Assembly: GCA_017547265.1 (NCBI GenBank)
Contig: JAFYQC010000089.1
Location: 1 to 5,114, forward strand
Direction of reading: 5' to 3'
Length of the DNA: 5,114 nucleotides
DNA from: Kiritimatiellia bacterium
GTDB lineage: Bacteria; Verrucomicrobiota; Kiritimatiellia; RFP12; UBA1067
Under the pieces are notes generated by a model. That model saw nothing but the letters and a program-made list of their open reading frames with translations. It had not been told where the DNA came from and ran no database searches. Both the position numbers and the translations under genes were made by a program. Positions 1 through 5,114 of the stretch are shown here, in pieces; within the stretch, counting starts at the first letter, position 1, and the number at the start of each line of letters is the position of its first letter.

Positions 1-1983
1 CTCGTCGGCAAGACCGTGATCCTGCCGCTCACCGGCCGCGAGATCCCCGTCATCTCCGACGACTACGTCGACCGCGAGTTCGGCACCGGCATCGTGAAGA
101 TCACGCCCGCGCACGACCCCAACGACTTTCTCGTCGGCAAGCGCCACGGCCTCGCCGAGATCAACATCATGACCGACGACGCCCACATGAACGAGCTCGC
201 CGGCGAGAAGTACTGCGGCATGGACCGCTGGGAGTGCCGCAAGGCGATCGTCGAGGACCTCGACGCGGGTGGCTTCCTCGACCACATCGAGGACATCGAC
301 AACCAGGTCGGCCACTGCTACCGCTGCCACGAGACCGTGGAGTCGCGTCTTTCGAAGCAGTGGTTCGTCAAGATGAAGCCCCTCGCCGAGCCCGCGATAG
401 CAGCCGTCAAGTCGGGCGAGGTAAAGTTTGTTCCCGACCGTTGGTCGAAGATATACTTCAACTGGATGGAGAACATCCAGGACTGGTGCATCTCGCGCCA
501 GCTCTGGTGGGGGCACCGCATACCCGCTTACTACGTGCGCGGGAATGCGAGTGAAGAGTTGAAAGTTAAAAGTGAAGAGTTGGTGTTTGTGGCAGAGACC
601 CCGGAGCTCGCATTGGAGAAGGCGAAGAAGGCGACTGGCAACGCTGCGCTGACGCTTGCCGATCTCGAGCAGGATCCAGATGTTCTCGACACTTGGTTCA
701 GCTCGTGGCTTTGGCCGTTCTCGACCTTGGGTTGGCCGGAGAAGACTAAGGACCTCGACTACTACTATCCGACGACGGATCTCGTGACGGCGCAGGACAT
801 CATCTTCTTCTGGGTTGCGCGCATGATGATGGCGGGTATCCACTTCATGAAGAAGCCGCCGTTCAAGAATATCGTCATTCACGGCATCGTCCGCGCGGCG
901 GACGGCTCGAAAATGTCGAAGTCGAAGGGCAATTCCCTCGACCCGCTCGAGCTGATCGACCAGTATTCTGCCGACGCGCTTCGCTTTTCGATCGCGCTCA
1001 TAACTTCGCTCGAGTGCGACTCGAAGGTGAGCAAGGAGAAGTTCGAGATTGGTCGCAACTTCACGACGAAGATCTGGAACGCGGCGAAATTCCTCGAAAT
1101 GCAGGAATCTTCTCTTCAACAGGAGGGGAGCGGGGACGCCAGAGTCCCCGTCCTTTCCAACCTCTCCGCCGACGACAAGCATATTCTCTTTGCCGCCGAT
1201 CTCGCCTGCCGCAAGGTCAACGAGATCCTCGAGTCCTACCGCATCCAGGACGGTGCTCTCGCCGTCTACGACTTCTTCTGGACGCAGATCTGCGACGGCT
1301 ACGTCGAGTACGTCAAGGATTCGCCCAACAAGGCGGTGTCGGTCGCGATTCTCCGCGATGTCTTCTGGAAGGCTCTTCGTATTCTCCATCCCTACATGCC
1401 GTTCGTCACCGAAGAAGTCGCGCACCAGCTCGGATTCCTCAAGGATGGCGAGACGATCATGCTTCAGAAGTTCCCCGAGGGGTACTCCGCCGCCGAGAAG
1501 TCGGCTTGGGGCGTGACCGAGGATAACTACCAGTTCGTGAACGCGAAGCGCGAGGCGATCACTGCGATCCGCGCGCTGAGGGCCGAGTACAAGGTCCCGC
1601 CCGCTACGTTCGTGAAGGTGACGGTCGCGACCGACGTTCCTGGCGCTGTCGCCGAGGTTGAGTCGCTGAAGAAGTCGATGAGGGCCGAGTCGGTCGAGTT
1701 CGTTCCGGCCGGCAGCGATCTTGCGATGCCGTCGAAGATCACGAAGTTCGGTACTGTCTACCTCTCGCTCGAAGGCCTTGTGGACAAGGCGGCCGAGGCG
1801 AAGCGCATCGCAGGCGAGCTAGCGAAGATCGGCGGGTTCATCAAGTCCGCCGAAGCGAAGCTCGCGAACGAGAACTTCGTGGCGCACGCGCCAGAGGCGG
1901 TCGTCGCCGAGGCGAGGCGCAAACTCGCCGAGAACAAGGAGAAGGTCGCTCAGCTCGAGAAGCTCGCGAAGCTCTTTTCGTAA
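1..1983 (+). CDS. valS: Valyl-tRNA synthetase, C-terminal 660 residues (5' end outside window)
   Basis: This cytoplasmic class I aminoacyl-tRNA synthetase charges tRNA-Val with valine. The open frame runs from base 1 to the TAA at 1981-1983. ValS is usually about 880-950 residues, so roughly a quarter is missing, including the HIGH motif. An in-frame GTG at 16 is not the start. Visible parts, numbered from base 1: editing-domain signature FGTGIVKITPAHDPNDF (27-43); QLWWGHRIP (167-175); DVLDTWFSS (227-235); KMSKS (304-308, bases 910-924), the ATP-binding loop; anticodon-binding helical domain from about 355 to 530; and a Lys/Glu/Ala-rich C-terminal coiled-coil arm (about 593-660) typical of ValS. 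Oddities: a CxxC pair (C106, C109) resembles the first half of a zinc site, but the loop after QLWWGHRIP has no second Cys pair and carries an AT-rich repeat instead. A GC-rich palindrome is also read in frame. Identity is very secure; zinc loss is inference. Confidence 0.98.
   Translation, partial: LVGKTVILPLTGREIPVISDDYVDREFGTGIVKITPAHDPNDFLVGKRHGLAEINIMTDDAHMNELAGEKYCGMDRWECRKAIVEDLDAGGFLDHIEDIDNQVGHCYRCHETVESRLSKQWFVKMKPLAEPAIAAVKSGEVKFVPDRWSKIYFNWMENIQDWCISRQLWWGHRIPAYYVRGNASEELKVKSEELVFVAETPELALEKAKKATGNAALTLADLEQDPDVLDTWFSSWLWPFSTLGWPEKTKDLDYYYPTTDLVTAQDIIFFWVARMMMAGIHFMKKPPFKNIVIHGIVRAADGSKMSKSKGNSLDPLELIDQYSADALRFSIALITSLECDSKVSKEKFEIGRNFTTKIWNAAKFLEMQESSLQQEGSGDARVPVLSNLSADDKHILFAADLACRKVNEILESYRIQDGALAVYDFFWTQICDGYVEYVKDSPNKAVSVAILRDVFWKALRILHPYMPFVTEEVAHQLGFLKDGETIMLQKFPEGYSAAEKSAWGVTEDNYQFVNAKREAITAIRALRAEYKVPPATFVKVTVATDVPGAVAEVESLKKSMRAESVEFVPAGSDLAMPSKITKFGTVYLSLEGLVDKAAEAKRIAGELAKIGGFIKSAEAKLANENFVAHAPEAVVAEARRKLAENKEKVAQLEKLAKLFS
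550..582 (+). repeat. In-frame AT-rich direct repeat inside valS
   Basis: The 12-mer AGTGAAGAGTTG occurs at 550-561 and again at 571-582, separated by AAAGTTAAA, giving a 21-nt period. The period is exactly seven codons, so the protein reads SEELKVK then SEELVFV (residues 184-197). The segment is much richer in A and T than its surroundings. It lies in the loop between QLWWGHRIP and DVLDTWFSS, where other ValS proteins have a short variable hairpin. It looks like a dispersed low-complexity repeat tolerated within a coding gene. Whether copies exist elsewhere in the genome cannot be seen here. Confidence 0.75.
1131..1150 (+). repeat. GC-rich palindrome read through in valS
   Basis: CGGGGAC (1131-1137) and GTCCCCG (1144-1150) are perfect reverse complements around a 6-nt loop, GCCAGA. 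With wobble pairs and one mismatch the stem can be extended outward to about 1125-1156. It is translated in frame as part of residues 375-387 (EGSGDARVPVLSN), in the linker between the WNAAKF helix and the LSADDKHIL helix of the anticodon-binding region. That linker varies in length across ValS proteins. The form suggests a small palindromic repeat element tolerated as a protein loop. There is no T-tract, so it is not an intrinsic terminator. Confidence 0.6.
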
Positions 1984-2001
1984 GTTTCGCGCGGGGGCGC
2001 T

Positions 2002-2496
2002 ATGGAAGTCGCGTGGCTATCGGTCGGCTGGGTGTTGGTAGCGGTCGGGATAGTCGGCTGCGTGATTCCTGTCGTTCCCGGGCCGATTCTCTCCTACTGT
2101 GGGATTCTCTGCCTCTTGGGGACTTCTCATGCTCCGACGGTCGCGGCACTCGTGGCGTTTGGCGTCTTAACCGTCGTCGCGTCAGTGCTTGACTATGTGG
2201 TGCCTGCATTTGGCGCGAAGAAGTTCAACTGCTCCAAGCTCGGCATTCTTGGCTGTGCCGTCGGAACTGTCGTAGGCATCGCATTCTTCCCGCTTGGACT
2301 TCTTTTGGGGCCGTTCCTCGGGGCTGTTGTCGGCGAGCTGATCGCAGGCAAGTCTGTTGGGAAGTCCGTCTGGGGCGGCGTCGGCGCTTTCATAGGCTTT
2401 CTTGCGGGCACATTCCTCAAGCTTGTCGCCTGTTCCATAATGGCGATCTTCTACGCGATGTCGGCCTTGAGCTTGCAGTCTAAGTTCCCTATTTAA
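2002..2496 (+). CDS. DUF456 family integral membrane protein
   Basis: A 164-residue, strongly hydrophobic and Gly-rich inner-membrane protein. The family has no established function. Features match the DUF456 pattern: an N-terminal membrane segment ending in a GCVIPVVPGP turn (19-28); a second hydrophobic stretch at about 29-40; a third at about 46-66 leading to DYVVPAFGAKKF (64-75); then a long Gly-rich pair of segments with FFPLGLLLGPFLGAVVGEL (95-113); then a last segment at about 125-154 containing GTFLK. There is no cleavable signal peptide; the first hydrophobic helix probably acts as the anchor. The ATG at 2002 is 18 nt after the valS stop, with a G-run (1993-1997) as a weak ribosome-binding site, so read-through from valS and translational coupling are likely. 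Family assignment is by recognised pattern; no role can be inferred from the neighbours. Confidence 0.88.
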   Translation: MEVAWLSVGWVLVAVGIVGCVIPVVPGPILSYCGILCLLGTSHAPTVAALVAFGVLTVVASVLDYVVPAFGAKKFNCSKLGILGCAVGTVVGIAFFPLGLLLGPFLGAVVGELIAGKSVGKSVWGGVGAFIGFLAGTFLKLVACSIMAIFYAMSALSLQSKFPI

Positions 2497-2511
2497 TTTT
2501 GCGCGGCAGTT

Positions 2512-2520
2512 TGGTATAAT
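2512..2520 (+). promoter_or_regulatory. Extended -10 promoter element for ruvA
   Basis: TGGTATAAT combines a consensus -10 hexamer (TATAAT, 2515-2520) with the TGn extension. It lies in the 33-nt gap between the DUF456 stop and the ruvA ATG. At a 17-nt spacer the -35 position (2492-2497, TTTAAT) is a poor match, as is usual for extended -10 promoters. Transcription would be expected to start 6-9 nt downstream, at about 2527-2530, on or just before the ruvA start codon. Confidence 0.65.
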
Positions 2521-2529
2521 CGCGCATAC

Positions 2530-3129
2530 ATGATAGCGTATGTAAGAGGCGTGCTGGCCGAGAAGGGTCCAGACCGCGTTGTTATAGAGGCCGGTGGCGT
2601 CGGCTACGAGCTGCTCATACCGGTTTCGACGTTCGACCGACTTCCCAAGGAGGGCGGTGAGGCAAAGCTCCTCGCGTGGCACTGTGTCCGCGAAGACGAC
2701 GAGGCGCTTTTCGGGTTCGCGACCAAAGAGGAGCGCGAGATGTTTCTGAAGCTCACCCAGGTGAGCGGTGTCGGTCCTAAGATTGCGCTTGCGATTCTCT
2801 CCGGTTCGTCGATAGGCGAGCTTTCGCTCGCGATTGTATCGAGCAACGCCAAGCGGCTATCTTCGATCAAGGGCGTTGGCAAGAAGACCGCCGAGAAAAT
2901 CTGCGTCGAGTTGAAGGACAAGGTCAATGCGATCGAGGCGCTTGCCGCCACGTCGCGCCGAGGCGGAAATGACGCGAAGACGCCGATTCTCCATGACGCG
3001 ATTCTTGCGTTGACGGCGCTCGGCTTCAACGATGAGGCGGCGAACAAGATGGTTTCGAAGGTCCTGGCCGACAATCCGTCCGTCAAGGACGTCGAGACGC
3101 TCGTGCGCCTCGCTCTTGCAAGCCGATAA
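2530..3129 (+). CDS. ruvA: Holliday junction branch migration complex subunit RuvA
   Basis: RuvA binds four-way DNA junctions as a tetramer and loads the RuvB motor, which drives branch migration in recombinational repair. The protein is 199 residues, close to the usual 190-205, and appears complete. The N-terminal OB-fold (about 1-62) begins MIAYVRG and includes GGVGYEL (22-28). E55 and D56 sit at the acidic-pin positions known from E. coli RuvA. Two helix-hairpin-helix motifs follow: VSGVGPKIA (78-86) and IKGVGKKTAEKI (113-124). A Ser/Arg/Gly-rich flexible linker (about 138-150) joins the C-terminal RuvB-contacting domain (about 150-199, ALTALGF). No Shine-Dalgarno sequence precedes the ATG; an extended -10 element sits immediately upstream, suggesting a leaderless mRNA. 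ruvB and ruvC are not adjacent: the genes on either side encode a DUF456 protein and an esterase. Confidence 0.97.
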   Translation: MIAYVRGVLAEKGPDRVVIEAGGVGYELLIPVSTFDRLPKEGGEAKLLAWHCVREDDEALFGFATKEEREMFLKLTQVSGVGPKIALAILSGSSIGELSLAIVSSNAKRLSSIKGVGKKTAEKICVELKDKVNAIEALAATSRRGGNDAKTPILHDAILALTALGFNDEAANKMVSKVLADNPSVKDVETLVRLALASR

Positions 3130-3178
3130 CCTCTACACCATCTGCATGTTCTACACGGCTAAAGACATCTTTTATAAA

Positions 3179-3183
3179 AAGGA
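3179..3183 (+). promoter_or_regulatory. Shine-Dalgarno site fixing the esterase start
   Basis: AAGGA at 3179-3183 is 7 nt from the ATG at 3191, an optimal spacing. The open frame continues upstream to 3032 inside ruvA, but only the ATG at 3191 has this site and is followed directly by a signal peptide. This is the only strong ribosome-binding site in the window. Confidence 0.8.
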
Positions 3184-3190
3184 TAAGAAT

Positions 3191-4939
3191 ATGACGAAGA
3201 AGACAATGTTGCTTGGAGCATTCTGCGCGGTGGCGTTTGTTGCTTTCGCGGAGCGCGAGTACATCTGGCCGGAGGGCAAGATGCCAGACGCACAAGACCA
3301 CCAGATCGCCGCTATGACGAACGAGAAGGAGAAGGGCAAGTTCCCCTATCTCGACTGGTGCCCCGCCCCCGAGAAGCCGAACGGCTGCTGCATGATCCTC
3401 ATTTCGGGAGGAGGCTATTTCAACTGCTGTGACATAGGGCTCGTCCAGATGTGGGAACGCAAGTTCACGAAGATTGGCTTCCAGTGCGTCAACTTCGTCT
3501 ACCGGACGCCGCGTCCGAACGGTCTCCCGATTCACCAGAGCGCGTGGGAAGACGGCCAGCGCGCTGTGAGACTCGTTCGCTCTCAGGCCGCGAAGCGTGG
3601 GTATGATCCCGATAAGATAGGCACGATTTCGATGTCGGCGGGATCTCACCTTGCCACGCTTCTCGCGACGAGCGCGCTTACGCCCGCCTACGAGAATGTC
3701 GACGAGCTTGACGAAGTTCCCTGCCACATCAACTGGGCAATTACGGGAGCGATCGCATACGCGGTGACGGACGGCATCGGCACGCCCAATACGCGCAACG
3801 GGCAGGCGATAGACGCCAAGCTCGACTCGGTTTTCAAGTTTGACGAGAAGACGGCGCCTATGTGCATGTTCCACGGAAGTGCCGACCTTTATTCACCGAT
3901 GGCGTCGACGCTCGTCTACCGCGAGCTACGGAAGCGGAAGATTCCTGCTGAGCTTCACCTCTTCGCCGACCGCAATCACGGCTTTTGGGGCTCTGACGGG
4001 AAGGGCGACAAGGCGACCGGCTACGACAACTGGTTCGGCCGCGCTCATGAGTTCCTTGCGCAGATGGGCTTCCTCGGTCCTCTCCTGCCCGAAGAAGATC
4101 TGATGCAACGCTTTGCCGTGGACTTCCACGATCCGGCGAAGTACGTCAAGGAGGAACTTTGGCCCAAGGGCAAGATACCAGACTTCCAGGAGAAGCAGAA
4201 CATCCCGTATCTCGAGTGGTACATTCCTTCGAACCTCACGACGAAAGCGATACAGATCATCTATTCTGGCGGCGGGTACAATGGCAACGGCCCAGATGGT
4301 TTCGAGGTCGCGCCAGCGCGCCGCTTCCTCAACGAAAAGGGCATGGCCGTTGTCACGATGAAGTACAGGACGCCCCGCCCGGCGAAGCCGCTTGCGAAGC
4401 ATACGACTGCGTGGCAGGATCTCCAGCGCTGCATCAGAATCGTCCGTTCCAAGGCGGCGGAGAAGGGGCTTGACCCGAATCGCATCGGCATCATGGGTTC
4501 GTCTGCGGGCGGACACCTCACGCTTATGGGCGTGACGAGCTCGAGAAGCCGCTCGTACTGGAACATCGACGACATCGACAAGATTCCGTGCAATGTCCAG
4601 TGGGGCGTTGGCATCTACCCTGCGTATGCGCTCACGGACGGCTACGACATGCACAACACGACCGGCGGCAACGATGATTCCGCGCGGCTTGTCCCGGAGT
4701 TTGCGTTCGACCCCGACACTTGCCCAATGGTGTTCATCCACGGCGATGCCGACGGCTGGGCGTCGATGAACTCTGTGAAGACATGGGAGCAGATGCGCCG
4801 CATGGGAATTGCGAGCGACCTGCACACGCTATGCAAGAGGCCGCACTGCTTCCAGCGCAAGGCGTCTCCCGGCACCGGCAGCTATTCGTGGCTCGGACGC
4901 ATCTGGGAGTTCATGAACCACAAGGGGTTAAATAGGTAA
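3191..4939 (+). CDS. Secreted tandem-domain alpha/beta hydrolase, acetyl-xylan-esterase-like
   Basis: A 582-residue exported protein. The signal peptide is residues 1-20 (KK at 3-4, hydrophobic core, AFA cleavage site before E21). C12 is preceded by AF, not a lipobox. Two homologous serine-hydrolase domains follow. Domain 1 (about 24-305): WPEGKMPD (26-33), oxyanion loop SGGGY (72-76), YRTPRP (104-109), nucleophile elbow SMSAG (S149), Asp D232 in FHGSAD, His H263 in DRNHGF. Domain 2 (about 318-582): WPKGKIPD (324-331), SGGGY (359-363), YRTPRP (392-397), elbow GSSAG (S438), D521 in HGDAD, H552 in RPHCF. The layout matches esterases that remove acyl groups from plant polysaccharides; the substrate is inference. 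Most relatives I know have one domain. Domain 1 has Ser in place of the first Gly of GxSxG, and both domains have S where many relatives have P or H before GGG. It lies 61 nt after ruvA, with no terminator seen between them. Confidence 0.88.
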   Translation: MTKKTMLLGAFCAVAFVAFAEREYIWPEGKMPDAQDHQIAAMTNEKEKGKFPYLDWCPAPEKPNGCCMILISGGGYFNCCDIGLVQMWERKFTKIGFQCVNFVYRTPRPNGLPIHQSAWEDGQRAVRLVRSQAAKRGYDPDKIGTISMSAGSHLATLLATSALTPAYENVDELDEVPCHINWAITGAIAYAVTDGIGTPNTRNGQAIDAKLDSVFKFDEKTAPMCMFHGSADLYSPMASTLVYRELRKRKIPAELHLFADRNHGFWGSDGKGDKATGYDNWFGRAHEFLAQMGFLGPLLPEEDLMQRFAVDFHDPAKYVKEELWPKGKIPDFQEKQNIPYLEWYIPSNLTTKAIQIIYSGGGYNGNGPDGFEVAPARRFLNEKGMAVVTMKYRTPRPAKPLAKHTTAWQDLQRCIRIVRSKAAEKGLDPNRIGIMGSSAGGHLTLMGVTSSRSRSYWNIDDIDKIPCNVQWGVGIYPAYALTDGYDMHNTTGGNDDSARLVPEFAFDPDTCPMVFIHGDADGWASMNSVKTWEQMRRMGIASDLHTLCKRPHCFQRKASPGTGSYSWLGRIWEFMNHKGLNR

Positions 4940-4940
4940 C

Positions 4941-4955
4941 GGGGAACGTATCCCC
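4941..4955 (+). repeat. Short hairpin after the esterase stop
   Basis: GGGGA (4941-4945) pairs with TCCCC (4951-4955) around a 5-nt loop, starting 2 nt after the esterase stop codon. It has no T-tract, so it is a poor intrinsic terminator, but it could protect the 3' end of the mRNA. Confidence 0.4.
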
Positions 4956-4962
4956 CGAGCGA

Positions 4963-4985
4963 AGCGAGCCGCGCAAGCGGTCGCT
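4963..4985. repeat. Convergent-intergenic palindrome with GCAA tetraloop
   Basis: AGCGA plus CCGC (4963-4967 and 4969-4972, with one bulged G at 4968) pairs with GCGG plus TCGCT (4977-4985) around the loop GCAA, a GNRA tetraloop on the + strand. An extra AGCGA copy precedes it at 4958-4962, and CCCCC (4952-4956) can pair with GGGG (4989-4992) to enclose the hairpin. It lies in the 64-nt gap between two convergent genes. There is no T-run on either side. It could be a bidirectional 3'-end structure or a copy of a palindromic dispersed repeat. Confidence 0.55.
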
Positions 4986-5003
4986 AGAGGGGTGGGAACG
5001 GGA

Positions 5004-5114
5004 TTAGAGCCGCTGTGAAATGCGGTATAGGTGCTCGACGAGGTTTGCGTCGAGCACCTTTTCCATAAAGGGTATCACTTCGTGGCGCACCTTGTTGCGC
5101 TCTATCGAGACGTC
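5004..5114 (-). CDS. tilS: Probable tRNA(Ile)-lysidine synthetase, C-terminal 36 residues (partial)
   Basis: Reading the - strand from the window edge gives 36 codons and a TAA at 5004-5006. The peptide contains ERNKVRHEVIPFME followed by an amphipathic helix ending ISQRL. The RN-x-x-RH-x-x-x-P pattern is the signature near the end of the N-terminal PP-loop ATPase domain of TilS, which converts cytidine 34 of tRNA-Ile(CAU) to lysidine. In many TilS proteins about 100-250 more residues follow this point, forming the C-terminal tRNA-contacting domains; here the frame stops at once. The sequence past the stop is palindromic and does not look coding, so a recent frameshift is unlikely. A short TilS variant is the best reading. 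Only the tail is visible, so identity is good but not certain. The gene converges on the esterase gene with a 64-nt gap. Confidence 0.7.
   Translation of the reverse strand, partial: DVSIERNKVRHEVIPFMEKVLDANLVEHLYRISQRL
5030..5062 (+). terminator. Intrinsic terminator for + strand genes, inside the convergent tilS-like gene
   Basis: GGTGCTCGACG (5030-5040) and CGTCGAGCACC (5048-5058) form a perfect 11-bp stem with a 7-nt loop (AGGTTTG), followed by TTTT (5059-5062). A5029 and T5059 could add a twelfth pair. On the + strand this fits a Rho-independent terminator about 90 nt after the esterase stop. The same bases encode VLDANLVEH on the - strand, and in that direction the hairpin has A residues before it and no T-run after it. 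It should therefore terminate only + strand transcription. Confidence 0.65.

Noticed and set aside
16..18. GTG as the start of valS
   Set aside because: The frame is open from base 1, and the protein lacks the N-terminal catalytic half with the HIGH motif, so the gene begins upstream of the window.
1131..1150. GC-rich hairpin in valS as a terminator
   Set aside because: There is no T-tract after it, and it lies in the middle of an intact essential gene.
2182..2682. A 166-codon open frame on the - strand spanning the DUF456-ruvA gap
   Set aside because: It overlaps two convincing genes and the promoter-like gap, and its peptide resembles no family I know.
3149..3178. Possible promoter before the esterase (TTCTAC, 18-nt gap, TATAAA)
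   Set aside because: The -35 match is poor, and the predicted transcription start would fall on or beside the Shine-Dalgarno sequence, so it is too weak to annotate.
3032..3190. Upstream extension of the esterase reading frame, overlapping ruvA
   Set aside because: The added N-terminus is Arg-rich out-of-frame ruvA sequence and would bury the signal peptide. The ATG at 3191 has a well-spaced AAGGA.
3215..3226. Lipobox for a lipoprotein signal (C12 of the esterase)
   Set aside because: The residues before C12 are G-A-F, and Phe at -1 does not fit the lipobox. The AFA site before E21 fits signal peptidase I better.
3083..3874. A 263-codon open frame on the - strand overlapping the ruvA end and esterase domain 1
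   Set aside because: It shows the same low-complexity Arg-rich composition, crosses two well-supported genes, and has no recognisable motif.
3926..4825. A 299-codon open frame on the - strand under the esterase gene
   Set aside because: It is a shadow of the esterase: the + strand frame has catalytic motifs, a signal peptide and a Shine-Dalgarno site, while this frame is Arg/Ala/Val-rich with no recognisable domain. Long antisense frames are expected in GC-rich coding DNA.

Overview
The window is a densely packed stretch of a GC-rich bacterial chromosome. Four genes lie on the + strand, and the 3' end of a fifth gene converges on them from the - strand. The mix of housekeeping genes (valS, ruvA, probable tilS), a DUF456 membrane protein and a secreted double-domain carbohydrate-esterase-like protein is what I would expect from a Verrucomicrobiota/Kiritimatiellota-type bacterium, possibly from a gut or anaerobic metagenome. 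That assignment is an inference from gene style and protein texture. No marker in the window proves it.

Layout: (1) 1-1983, the C-terminal 660 residues of valyl-tRNA synthetase; the start and the HIGH motif lie upstream of the window. Two repeat-like segments sit in frame inside this gene: an AT-rich 21-nt-period direct repeat at 550-582 and a GC-rich palindrome at 1131-1150. Both fall in places where family members vary in length. (2) 2002-2496, a DUF456 family integral membrane protein, only 18 nt behind valS and probably co-transcribed with it. (3) 2530-3129, ruvA, encoding the Holliday-junction-binding subunit. An extended -10 element (TGGTATAAT) ends 9 nt before its ATG and there is no Shine-Dalgarno sequence, so the mRNA may be leaderless. 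(4) 3191-4939, an exported 582-residue protein made of two tandem alpha/beta-hydrolase domains of the acetyl-xylan-esterase-like type, each with a visible Ser-Asp-His triad. It has a clear Shine-Dalgarno sequence. (5) 5004-5114 on the - strand, the last 36 codons of a gene whose residues match the end of the PP-loop domain of TilS (tRNA-Ile lysidine synthetase).

The 64-nt convergent intergenic region holds two hairpins. A strong 11-bp hairpin plus TTTT at 5030-5062, inside the tilS-like coding sequence, looks like the intrinsic terminator for + strand transcription. The genes do not form one pathway: valS and tilS serve translation, ruvA serves recombination and repair, DUF456 is of unknown function, and the esterase probably acts on polysaccharide acyl groups outside the cytoplasm. 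I saw no RNA gene, CRISPR array, insertion sequence, phage gene or clear novel defence system. The most notable items are the tandem esterase, the in-frame repeats in valS, the probable leaderless ruvA transcript, and the terminator embedded in a convergent and apparently short tilS.
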